Shown here in pieces: positions 46,506 to 53,264 of a DNA stretch of 64,000 nt. Below the pieces are notes generated by a model that worked only from the letters and a program-made list of their open reading frames with translations, ran no database searches and had not been told where the DNA came from. Each line of letters begins with the position of its first letter. Position 1 is the first letter of the stretch. The position numbers and the translations under genes are program-made. The DNA is from Paludibacter sp. (GTDB lineage Bacteria > Bacteroidota > Bacteroidia > Bacteroidales > Paludibacteraceae). The stretch covers positions 221,021 through 285,020 of the forward strand of contig NZ_WASO01000002.1 of assembly GCF_009712605.1 (NCBI RefSeq), written 5' to 3'.

Positions 46506-46925
46506 TCAAAATTGTCTTTTGCTTTCAAGATACGATTGCAAAATGATGGTGGCACTGATTTGATCGACCAACGCTTTGTCCTGACGTGCTTTTTTTTTGA
46601 GTCCTCCGTCAAGCATGGCTTTGTGTGCCAAAACGGAAGTGAAACGCTCATCGTACATCTCTATCGTCATTGCAGGAAAACGCTTCTTGAATCCGTTGAT
46701 AAACGGAGTTATAAATCGCATCGATTCCGATGGTTGGTTGTTCATTTGCTTTGGTAAGCCTACCACCACTATGTCTACCTGCTCTTTCGCAAAATAGTCT
46801 GTCAGAAACTCAAATATCTGAGCAACAGGTACTGTTGTCAGTCCATTAGCCGTAATGCGCAGTATATCGGTAACTGCGATTCCGACGCGTTTTTGTCCGT
46901 AATCAATGGCGAGTATTCTGCCCAT
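46506..46925 (-). CDS. ruvX: Holliday junction resolvase-like RuvX/YqgF
   Basis: Protein of 139 residues. RNase-H-like fold with the motifs RILAIDYGQKRVGIAVTDIL (about 3-22), VVVGLPKQMNNQPSESM (about 53-69) and the late acidic EMYDERFTSVLAHKAM (about 95-110), DQIS-type end. YqgF/RuvX is essential in E. coli; it is associated with pre-16S rRNA processing and has been linked to Holliday-junction resolution. It is first in an operon-like run ruvX-def-lptE-TPR-secG. A strong promoter-like box lies directly upstream. Confidence 0.9.
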   Translation of the reverse strand: MGRILAIDYGQKRVGIAVTDILRITANGLTTVPVAQIFEFLTDYFAKEQVDIVVVGLPKQMNNQPSESMRFITPFINGFKKRFPAMTIEMYDERFTSVLAHKAMLDGGLKKKARQDKALVDQISATIILQSYLESKRQF

Positions 46926-46948
46926 GTCTGTATCTTAAAAACTTCATG

Positions 46949-46978
46949 CAAAGGTAGTAAAATAGAGTTAGATTGCAA
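46949..46978 (-). promoter_or_regulatory. Promoter upstream of ruvX
   Basis: Minus strand -7 box TACCTTTG (46956-46949) with GTTG at 46978-46975, 18 bases away, close to the TTTG -33 box. It lies 24 bases before the ruvX ATG and should drive the ruvX-def-lptE-secG run. Confidence 0.55.
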
Positions 46979-47009
46979 CTGTGTGAAAATCGGAATCGTC
47001 TGGTAGAGA

Positions 47010-47750
47010 CTATTTGCAGACTACTTCAATGGTGTGTTGAAGCAAATCAAACCCTCCGGCTTCTCCGTGTCCGGGAATCACGATGCGGGCAGATGGAAAT
47101 TTTGCCATCACCTTTTTGATGGTAGAAGGCCAGGCTTTTATGTCTGCATCCGAGAGATTACCTTTGGTATTAGCCTTCATCTCTTTGACCATGCAGCCGG
47201 CAAACAATATCTTTTCGGAAGGAATCCATACCACGATATTGTCTGTGGAATGGCCTTTGCCCGGATAATAACATTCTATCCATTTGTTGCCAAGATGCAG
47301 AATCAGCGAATCTTTGAATCCTTTCTCCGGAACAGGAAGGTGATGTTGCCTGGCAAGAGCGATGGTCATCCGGTTGGCGTATGACGGGATATGACGCGTT
47401 TTGAGGTAGCCAAGTCCTCCCATACAGTCCTCATGCCAATGGTTGGGTACGAATCCGACAAATCTGACATGTAGCGAATCTTCCACCCATTTTATCAATT
47501 GTTTTGTTTGGGTGTTGTTGGCCGGAGTATCGAAAAGGAATGCTTTGCCTTTTTCTATAAAGATCAACCCGTTAGAGGAAACCAGCCCGAATGAGCCCAT
47601 GGGTGCCCTTGATACGTGAATATAGGCATTGGGCGAAAGCCGGATTAGATCGATGTCGTCGGATATTTTGATTTTAACTGTTGCGTTTTGCCCTGTTACC
47701 GGACTGTGCAACAGGATAAGAACAAACAGTACAATTGATTTAATTTTCAT
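47010..47750 (-). CDS. Subclass B1 metallo-beta-lactamase, CfiA/CcrA-like
   Basis: Protein of 246 residues with a signal peptide (about 1-20, LFVLILLHSPVTG, before QNATVK). The mature domain matches the CcrA/CfiA pattern from Bacteroides fragilis closely from memory. Zinc site 1: H104, H106 (NHWHEDC) and H167 (GKGHSTDN). Zinc site 2: D108, C186 (FAGCMVK) and H228 (IPGHGEAG). The substrate-binding Lys (K189) and Asn (N198, KGNLSDAD) of B1 enzymes are present. It should hydrolyse penicillins, cephalosporins and carbapenems in the periplasm, but activity is untested. It is a single gene without an adjacent IS, with an REP/MITE-like element upstream at 47793; resistance would depend on expression. 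A glyoxalase or other MBL-fold hydrolase is much less likely given the HxHxDC pattern. Confidence 0.9.
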   Translation of the reverse strand: MKIKSIVLFVLILLHSPVTGQNATVKIKISDDIDLIRLSPNAYIHVSRAPMGSFGLVSSNGLIFIEKGKAFLFDTPANNTQTKQLIKWVEDSLHVRFVGFVPNHWHEDCMGGLGYLKTRHIPSYANRMTIALARQHHLPVPEKGFKDSLILHLGNKWIECYYPGKGHSTDNIVVWIPSEKILFAGCMVKEMKANTKGNLSDADIKAWPSTIKKVMAKFPSARIVIPGHGEAGGFDLLQHTIEVVCK

Positions 47751-47792
47751 TAGACATTATGTTGTTTAATTTATTTCTTATTTTTAGTCTTT

Positions 47793-47955
47793 GACCTCTC
47801 CCCAACCCCTCTCCCAAAGAGAGGGGCTTTACATCTGTATTAATGAGCTTTGTCTTATATCTTTACTGTCTTGTTCCTCCTCTCCTTGGGAGAGTAGGTT
47901 AGGTCAGACGATAAATATCTGACTCCGACACGAAGTCGTCGTGAGAGGAGAGGTC
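47793..47955. repeat. MITE-like element A, copy 1 (with internal insertion)
   Basis: Ends GACCTCTCC and GGAGAGGTC as terminal inverted repeats. Internal sequence CCCAACCCCTCTCCC and CTTGTTCCTCCTCTCC is shared with a second copy at 62056-62176 in opposite orientation. This copy is 42 bases longer; the extra segment near its right end contains the inverted pair GTCAGA/TCTGAC and a second palindrome CGAC/GTCG. It lies just upstream of the beta-lactamase gene (47750). Confidence 0.8.
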
Positions 47956-47993
47956 CGAATAAAACATTAATAATCAATTTGATTTAATGTTCA

Positions 47994-48914
47994 TTATAAC
48001 CGGATTTCTTTTTGAAATAAATCAGTAAGTGCATTTTGCAGGTTTGCGAAACGGAACTGAAAGCCTGACTCAATGAGCTTTTCGGACGAAACACGGCTGC
48101 CGGTTAATAACATTTCGGACATTGGACCCAAAGCTAATTTGAGCACGGTGGATGGTATTTTCGGAAGACGGATTTTTTTGTGCAGCACCTGGGCAATGGC
48201 TTCCATTAGCTGTCGGTTGGTTGCGTGCTCCGGAGCGATGGCATTATAAGCACCTTGCATGGTTGTATCTTCAATGGCTTTCAGATAAATGTGGCACAAA
48301 TCATCGATATGTATCCATGGCATATATTGATTGCCTGTCCCTAAAGGAGCACCAAGACCGAGTGCTATCGGTTTTTTAATTTTTTCGAGAGCTCCTCCCG
48401 TCGAGGTTAGGGCAATTCCGGTTCTGATTTTGACGGTTCTGATGCCTAGTTCGCCGATTCTGTCCACTTCGCTTTCCCACTGGCGACAGGTATGACCCAA
48501 AAAGTCGTTTGCCGCCGGATCGGTTTCGGTAAAGATATGTTGCGATGTGATGGCTCCGTAATATCCTATGGCTGACGCCGAAATAAAGGCTGCGGGTTTG
48601 TGTGTACTTTTCGAAATGGCATCAAAAAGAAGCTGTGTTGGCAGAATCCGGCTGGAGATAATCTCTTTTTTGCGTTCTTCCGTCCATCGTTTTGCCCCGA
48701 TATTTTCTCCGGCAAGATGGATGATATAGTCGGCAGAAGTGATGGCTTTCGGGTCGATAATCTGCTTGTCGATGTCCCAAAAGTAGACCGGAAATTCTTC
48801 CGAATGCTTGCCCGAACGGCTCAGCAGGGCAACCGTGTAGCCCTTTTCTTTGAGAAACCGCGAAAGATAATTGCCGATAAGGCCAGTGCCACCGGTAATG
48901 AGGATTGTTGCCAT
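47994..48914 (-). CDS. TIGR01777 family NAD(P)-dependent epimerase
   Basis: I use the ATG at 48914 (306 residues, MATILITGGTGLIGNYLSRF); the longer reading frame adds a non-conserved 21 codons. Rossmann ATP-like motif ITGGTGLIGNYLSRFLKEKG (about 5-24), YLAGENI-type IIHLAGENIGAKRW (about 64-77), SASAIGYYG (Tyr about 117, with catalytic pattern), and DHIC-type IHIDDLCHIYLKAIEDT. These are hallmarks of the SulA/YfcH-like epimerase family (COG1090), whose substrate is unknown. C-terminal DUF1731 (about 250-300) is present. Same strand as the NCS2 permease upstream, separated by a terminator. Confidence 0.85.
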   Translation of the reverse strand: MATILITGGTGLIGNYLSRFLKEKGYTVALLSRSGKHSEEFPVYFWDIDKQIIDPKAITSADYIIHLAGENIGAKRWTEERKKEIISSRILPTQLLFDAISKSTHKPAAFISASAIGYYGAITSQHIFTETDPAANDFLGHTCRQWESEVDRIGELGIRTVKIRTGIALTSTGGALEKIKKPIALGLGAPLGTGNQYMPWIHIDDLCHIYLKAIEDTTMQGAYNAIAPEHATNRQLMEAIAQVLHKKIRLPKIPSTVLKLALGPMSEMLLTGSRVSSEKLIESGFQFRFANLQNALTDLFQKEIRL

Positions 48915-48990
48915 AGTAATAAGGTTATAGACAAAAGAACAGATTCCAAAGGTGAATAATTTCTTTGTCAAAAGCAAATTTTAATTCATA

Positions 48991-49028
48991 AAAAAAGCCC
49001 TTTGAGCAATTGAGCTTCAAAGGGCTTT
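48991..49028 (-). terminator. Rho-independent terminator of the NCS2 permease gene
   Basis: Minus strand GCCCTTTGAAGC (49025-49014) pairs with GCTCAAAGGGC (49007-48997), one bulge, loop of six, then seven T residues. It lies 23 bases after the permease stop. Confidence 0.85.
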
Positions 49029-49050
49029 CGATTGTTTATTAGCAGTTTCT

Positions 49051-50424
49051 TTATTCGCTCAGGAATATATAACGTGCTACTACCAGCGCGAAAAGCAGGT
49101 ACATCATCCAGTGTACTTTTTTAGCCTGACCGGTTACTACTTTCAAAATGGTGTAAAATACGATACCGCCTGCAATACCGTTAGCGATGCTATATGTGAA
49201 AGGCATCAGGGCAAAAGTCATGAAAGCGGGGAAACCTTCGGTAAAGTCTTTGAAGTCGATATCTACTATGGAAGAGGCCATCAAAACACCCACGATAATC
49301 AAGGCGGGAGCAGTGGCAGCATCGGGAATCAGCTGAGCCAGCGGAGCAATCAACAGCGCCAACAGGAAGAGTAAACCGGTGGTGATAGCAGTAAGACCTG
49401 TACGGCCACCTTCGCCGATACCGGCAGCACTTTCCACGTAAGTGGTAATGGTTGAAGTTCCCATCAATGCACCGAACGATACCCCGATAGCATCTACCAG
49501 CATCGCTTTCCCGATTTTGGGAGAGTTGCCGTCTTTGTCGATCAGGCCTGCTTTGTTGGCAGTTCCGACCAGAGTTCCGAACGTATCGAACAATTCAACG
49601 AAGGTAAAGGTGAACACTACCGTCCAGATACCCATGCTGAATGCGCCTTTGATGTCGAGTGCACCAACTGCCAAATTGTGGAAATCGGGCAATGCGAAGA
49701 AGGTGAAGTTAGCCGGGATAACGGTAACACCCATCGGGATTCCGATCAGGGTGGTAGCCACGATGCCGATCAATAAAGCTCCTTTGATTTTGCGTGCCAT
49801 CAGGATAGCAGTGATGGTAAGGCCAATGATGCAAAGCAACATAGAAGGATTCTTGAACGAACCGATGCCCACATTCCATTCGAAGAATTTCAGCAATGCA
49901 TGACCACCGTTTTTGGCCATTGCATCCATCGTAGGTTGAATAGCCGCTGTGCTAACGGTCATTACTTCGGAGAGCTTCAACCCGATAATGGTGATGAACA
50001 ATCCGATACCGACCGTTATGGCCAGTTTCATAGACGTGGGAACGGCCACAACCAGTATTTGTCGGATGCGGGTTACCGTAAGAATGATAAAGATGATACC
50101 CGAGATAAATACGGCACCCAGCCCGACCTGCCATGACATCATACCAACACCAGCTACGGCAACGGTAGCAAACAGCGCGTTAAGGCCCATACCAGGAGCT
50201 AATGCCATCGGGAAGTTGGCAATCAGACCCATAGCGATAGTTACGATACCTGCACCAACGGCAGTAGCGAAGAACACAGCATTTTTATCCATTCCGGTCA
50301 CCGAGAGAATGTTCGGATTGAGGAACAGGATATATGCCATCGTCATAAATGTGGTAACACCGGCAATCACCTCCGTGCGAACGTTGGTTTTATTATCGGT
50401 GAGTTTGAAAAAACGATCCAGCAT
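49051..50424 (-). CDS. NCS2 family nucleobase permease (AzgA/PbuG-like)
   Basis: Protein of 457 residues with about 12-14 membrane helices. It opens FKLTDNKTNVRTEVIAGVTTFMTMAYILFLNPNILSVTGM, the signature of the AzgA-like (COG2252) branch of the nucleobase:cation symporter-2 family, with APGMGLNALFATVAV (about 75-89), the second conserved motif SFGALMGTSTITTYVESAAGIGEGGRTGLTAI (about 311-342). It imports adenine, guanine, hypoxanthine or related purines with protons. Its partner upstream, the DUF5020 outer-membrane protein, could bring the substrate across the outer membrane. Confidence 0.88.
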   Translation of the reverse strand: MLDRFFKLTDNKTNVRTEVIAGVTTFMTMAYILFLNPNILSVTGMDKNAVFFATAVGAGIVTIAMGLIANFPMALAPGMGLNALFATVAVAGVGMMSWQVGLGAVFISGIIFIILTVTRIRQILVVAVPTSMKLAITVGIGLFITIIGLKLSEVMTVSTAAIQPTMDAMAKNGGHALLKFFEWNVGIGSFKNPSMLLCIIGLTITAILMARKIKGALLIGIVATTLIGIPMGVTVIPANFTFFALPDFHNLAVGALDIKGAFSMGIWTVVFTFTFVELFDTFGTLVGTANKAGLIDKDGNSPKIGKAMLVDAIGVSFGALMGTSTITTYVESAAGIGEGGRTGLTAITTGLLFLLALLIAPLAQLIPDAATAPALIIVGVLMASSIVDIDFKDFTEGFPAFMTFALMPFTYSIANGIAGGIVFYTILKVVTGQAKKVHWMMYLLFALVVARYIFLSE

Positions 50425-50481
50425 AATAATTTGTTTATAAATGATTTGTTGAGATAATGATCTAATATCTTTGTTCTGAAT

Positions 50482-51177
50482 TTAGAATGTCCATTTAGCG
50501 GCGATGGTCGGATTCACATAGAAATTTTTGTGACTGGCAAAACCATAGCTTAAGTCGATTTCACTACCTAAAGAAAGGTGTTTGTCGTAGTTATACCAGA
50601 ACTGAGGTTGTGATACCATTGTGTAGCTTCTTGTAGCACCATCAGCAAATGTGTTATCCTCTTTCCAAAAATCGAGGAACCCACTGGCAGTAAATTTGTT
50701 TTTAAAGAAGTTTAATGTCCAAACACCAGTGATCTGGAAAGAGGCTTTGTTTTTGTTGCGGATAGTTTTGTACATAGCCTGAAGAGTAAAGATCTTCGAG
50801 AAATCCGCAGTGTTCCATGTATACTGTCCGCCAAACAACCATGCATCTTTGATGGTGTAAGCTCCATTGAAAGGAGTAGATACAAATTGTCCTAACCCGC
50901 CATCGTATTCCACATGAATTTCGAATGGAGCTTTCCAGAATTTGATACCACGGGAAATTTCCCAGTAGGCCTGAGTTGCTCCTTTTACTCCTTGCATACC
51001 GTAGTCGAAGTCGACAAAGAAATAGTTGCTGCCATTATTGTCTGTCTTAAACATTTCGACCGTTGAGGTAAGGTGTTTTTCTCCGTTTGTGAAATGATAC
51101 AATGCTTGCACGTCCGTTTGAGCTTTCATGGTTACAGCTGCCATCAATACTACAGCTAAAGTCAGAATTTTTTTCAT
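50482..51177 (-). CDS. DUF5020 outer-membrane protein (Tsx-like)
   Basis: Protein of 231 residues with a signal peptide (MKKILTLAVVLMAAVTMKA, cut before QTD). The mature part has many beta strands ending with FYVNPTIAAKWTF, a C-terminal Phe-ended strand typical of outer-membrane barrels. It matches DUF5020, a Bacteroidota family resembling the nucleoside channel Tsx in size and strand pattern. The gene is directly followed by the NCS2 permease, so it probably allows nucleobase or nucleoside entry across the outer membrane. Its leader has a promoter and a hairpin with T-tract (51293-51335). Confidence 0.8.
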   Translation of the reverse strand: MKKILTLAVVLMAAVTMKAQTDVQALYHFTNGEKHLTSTVEMFKTDNNGSNYFFVDFDYGMQGVKGATQAYWEISRGIKFWKAPFEIHVEYDGGLGQFVSTPFNGAYTIKDAWLFGGQYTWNTADFSKIFTLQAMYKTIRNKNKASFQITGVWTLNFFKNKFTASGFLDFWKEDNTFADGATRSYTMVSQPQFWYNYDKHLSLGSEIDLSYGFASHKNFYVNPTIAAKWTF

Positions 51178-51292
51178 TTGTAAATTAATTTGGTTTTAGT
51201 GGAAAATTTGAAATTGTTTCGTAACGTTTATAGGGTTTTGACGATAAATATTTCATCAGTTCGGAAAAATGACAGATAATACCATGACTGAT

Positions 51293-51335
51293 AAATTAAA
51301 AAACAGCCAGAATATGAGTCTCATAAAATGGCTGT
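51293..51335 (-). promoter_or_regulatory. Terminator-like hairpin in the leader, possible attenuator
   Basis: Minus strand ACAGCCA (51335-51329) pairs with TGGCTGT (51309-51303), with inner ATGAG/CTCAT pairing, followed by TTTTTTAATTT. It begins about 20 bases after the predicted transcription start. Confidence 0.55.
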
Positions 51336-51356
51336 CAGAAAAATTAATTGGAAATG

Positions 51357-51386
51357 CAAAGGTGCGAATTTTATTTTAATTACAAA
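51357..51386 (-). promoter_or_regulatory. Promoter of the DUF5020-NCS2 operon
   Basis: Minus strand -33 TTTG (51386-51383), 18 bases, then -7 CACCTTTG (51364-51357), which differs from TAnnTTTG at the first base. The spacing is right for the Bacteroidota consensus. Confidence 0.6.
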
Positions 51387-51485
51387 ACAGGTCTGAATTT
51401 AGTATTTGTTTTAAATAACTGTTGTTGAGTTGAAAAAACTAACGGACGAGAGCGGATGTTGACACAACAGCGTGAATGAGTTTGT

Positions 51486-52202
51486 CTATAAACCTCCAAA
51501 TTTGTGTCGGCTCGTTTCAAGATAATTTTTCAATTCTTCTGTTGGGGTGAAATATACCGTGTGACTACAGGGGATGTAGTCTTTTTTGATGATGTAGTTC
51601 ACGTTGGTACATTTCAGGTATTTCAGCTGTTCTGCCAGAACGTTTACCTTACTAACGGAGTTGGGAATGCTTATGTAGTAAAGGGAATCTTTTTTGCCCC
51701 CAAACCGTATGAATGCTCCCACAATGAAAGAAAACCGTTCGGAGTCGCTTGTGAAAATGTCAGCCTTCACACGTCCTGTATAAACGGACTCGAAATATTT
51801 TGAGCGAAAATCAGGTGTTTTTGCTAAGGAGTCAAGTTCTAATGTGTTGAAATCGGCTTTTCCGCAATAAATGCCACGACCGGAAGATTGAAAATCATAG
51901 AAATCGTTCATCTTTTGCGCTAAAAGCGTTGATCGCAATTCTAATCTGCCCGTTTTGGGGCTTTTTGACGGAGCCAAATCCGGATAGCTGTTTTGAAAGA
52001 TGGAATCAAGATAGGATACAAGAGATTGTTCATTCGGATAATACTCATCAACCCGATTTGTTACCGCACTGTATTTGTCCCTGCCCATGTAATCGTTCAG
52101 GGTTCCCAAAAGAAAATAATCGTTGTTGATCTTAATGTCATACGATTGTCCAAAGCAGTGCAATGCACAAAAAAGAAATGGAATAAAAAAGAGCTGTTTC
52201 AT
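51486..52202 (-). CDS. Secreted protein of unknown function
   Basis: Protein of 238 residues with a signal peptide (about 1-18, FFIPFLFCALHCFG, cleaved before QSY). The rest has no known motif: repeated Asp/Tyr-rich segments (NNDYFLLGTLNDYMGRD, DSIFQNSYPDLAPSKSP), a Phe-rich stretch (DFRSKYFESVYTG), two cysteines (YIPCSHTV and LKCTNV). It ends HKFGGL. No lipobox (the Cys at about 15 is not in a lipobox). Not related to neighbours by sequence. I do not recognise it. Confidence 0.6.
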   Translation of the reverse strand: MKQLFFIPFLFCALHCFGQSYDIKINNDYFLLGTLNDYMGRDKYSAVTNRVDEYYPNEQSLVSYLDSIFQNSYPDLAPSKSPKTGRLELRSTLLAQKMNDFYDFQSSGRGIYCGKADFNTLELDSLAKTPDFRSKYFESVYTGRVKADIFTSDSERFSFIVGAFIRFGGKKDSLYYISIPNSVSKVNVLAEQLKYLKCTNVNYIIKKDYIPCSHTVYFTPTEELKNYLETSRHKFGGL

Positions 52203-52267
52203 AAAATGATAATTTTCATTTGGGGTAGCTTCAACCGCTGGTGATTACAAAGCCGACGAAACAATTA

Positions 52268-52576
52268 TCAGAACTTCTTTATCAGCATGGTGCGTTTTAC
52301 TACCGTATCAGATTTACTTACAGGCATCCGGAATTTTTGAGGCGATTTTACACACGGCATTTTTTCCATTTCAAGGTGACTTTTCATTGTTAGATTCAGA
52401 TTGTCGGTTGCCGGATTATTTAATTTCGATTTAGAGTTGTCAGATTTCCATGTGTAGATTGCAGTCTGGTTGTTTTTTAATGCCCTTTGATAAAGAGTAG
52501 AGTCTGGCTGAAGCAACTTGTTGCGGAATACTGTGACGCGCTGAGCAAATGCCGGCAAAAAACATCCGGCCATCAA
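52268..52576 (-). CDS. Small secreted protein with a non-ATG start
   Basis: Protein of about 102 residues from a TTG at 52576, or about 111 if it starts at 52603. Reading upstream in the same frame gives KRTVVIAVLMAGCFLPAFAQ, a perfect signal peptide with AFAQ cleavage, but the codons before it are ATA and ATT, with no ATG before the next stop. So the start is probably ATA/ATT or the TTG that shortens the signal. The mature part is rich in Lys, Asn and Thr (NNQTAIYTWKSDNSKSKLN), no known family. Possible decayed gene. It follows 52740..52955 by 160 bases. Confidence 0.5.
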   Translation of the reverse strand: MMAGCFLPAFAQRVTVFRNKLLQPDSTLYQRALKNNQTAIYTWKSDNSKSKLNNPATDNLNLTMKSHLEMEKMPCVKSPQKFRMPVSKSDTVVKRTMLIKKF

Positions 52577-52739
52577 AACGGCTATTACTACTGTTCTTTT
52601 TATAATAAATAGTTTTAAATGAGGTTGTTATAGTGTGTTCTGGTTAATCATTCTATTGTTGGTCTGAGAGAGCATTAGTTATGCCTGTGCTGCGCTGGCA
52701 CATCGGTCATATAAGCGCAATCAGTAGCGGGTTTTAATA

Positions 52740-52955
52740 TCAGGCAATTTTCTTTAATCGCATCAATTGTCTGAAAACTAAGATAGTCATGGTCAGAAAG
52801 ATCACAAAACTGGCACAAGAAGCAATGACCTTCCATATAATCTGGCTGTCGATCGATTTGATTGACATGATTAAAGAAAAAATACACATGATCAGATTCA
52901 TCACGAAGGCTGTCAGAGCCTTTTTTAACTTTTCCGTTTTGTTCTGTAAGTCCAT
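52740..52955 (-). CDS. Small two-helix membrane protein
   Basis: Protein of 71 residues, start MDLQNKTEKLKKALTAFVMN. Two predicted helices: LIMCIFSLIMSIK (about 20-32) and VIASCASFVIFLTMTILVFRQLM (about 43-65), with lysine-rich ends. No homology recognised. Size and topology would fit a holin-like, toxin-like or small regulatory membrane protein, but nothing proves any of these. The reading frame 52675..52887 on the same strand overlaps and looks like chance. Confidence 0.45.
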   Translation of the reverse strand: MDLQNKTEKLKKALTAFVMNLIMCIFSLIMSIKSIDSQIIWKVIASCASFVIFLTMTILVFRQLMRLKKIA

Positions 52956-53264
52956 GAATTATAATGTTATATGTAGACTTTCTTGCAATTGCGTGTTCTG
53001 TCGGATTTAACTTGCGTTGATATTCAATTGCAATCCTACGGTGGAATTTAAAATCAGCGATAGCTAATCGAGTTAAAGGATTTCTAATCTGATAACAATT
53101 GACTGATGTCGTTTGTTTGGCATTGATTATTTAGTTGCTCTTTTGTTCAGAATCACAGATCCCAACACTCTTCACGGCGACGGATAGCAGATCAGCCGGA
53201 ACGAAACAAACTGTTCTGTTCAGACATCATGCCTGGAATGGCCGCTTTCTTGCGTACTTTTACG
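52956..53264. other. 309-base intergenic region with one dispersed repeat
   Basis: No gene seen. A repeat of the 57112 type occurs at 53141-53208. The rest has no obvious promoter or hairpin. Confidence 0.55.
53141..53208. repeat. Dispersed repeat family R1, copy 1
   Basis: Reads TTTTGTTCAGAATCACAGAT then CCCAACACTCTTCACGGC and ATAGCAGATCAGCCGG. Closely matches 57112-57177 (TTTTGTTCAGGATCACAAAT and so on) and in part 58085-58110. Likely a REP-like intergenic element. Confidence 0.7.

Larger units (their letters stand above)
51178..51485. other. 308-base leader region before DUF5020 and the NCS2 permease
   Basis: No gene seen. It holds a promoter (51357-51386), immediately followed by a terminator-like hairpin (51293-51335) and about 115 bases to the DUF5020 ATG. 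I found no match to the purine riboswitch core. Confidence 0.6.

Noticed and set aside
49442..50440. Plus-strand frames of 78-163 codons opposite the NCS2 permease gene
   Set aside because: Long antisense frames arise from GC-biased codons of the permease; composition is unlike real proteins here.
51230..51300. CTGATGA...GAAAC resembling a hammerhead ribozyme core in the DUF5020 leader
   Set aside because: No stem II between the two core motifs could be formed, so it is probably chance.
51178..51485. Purine riboswitch before the nucleobase transporter
   Set aside because: The three-way-junction core pattern was not seen; only a promoter and a hairpin with T-tract.
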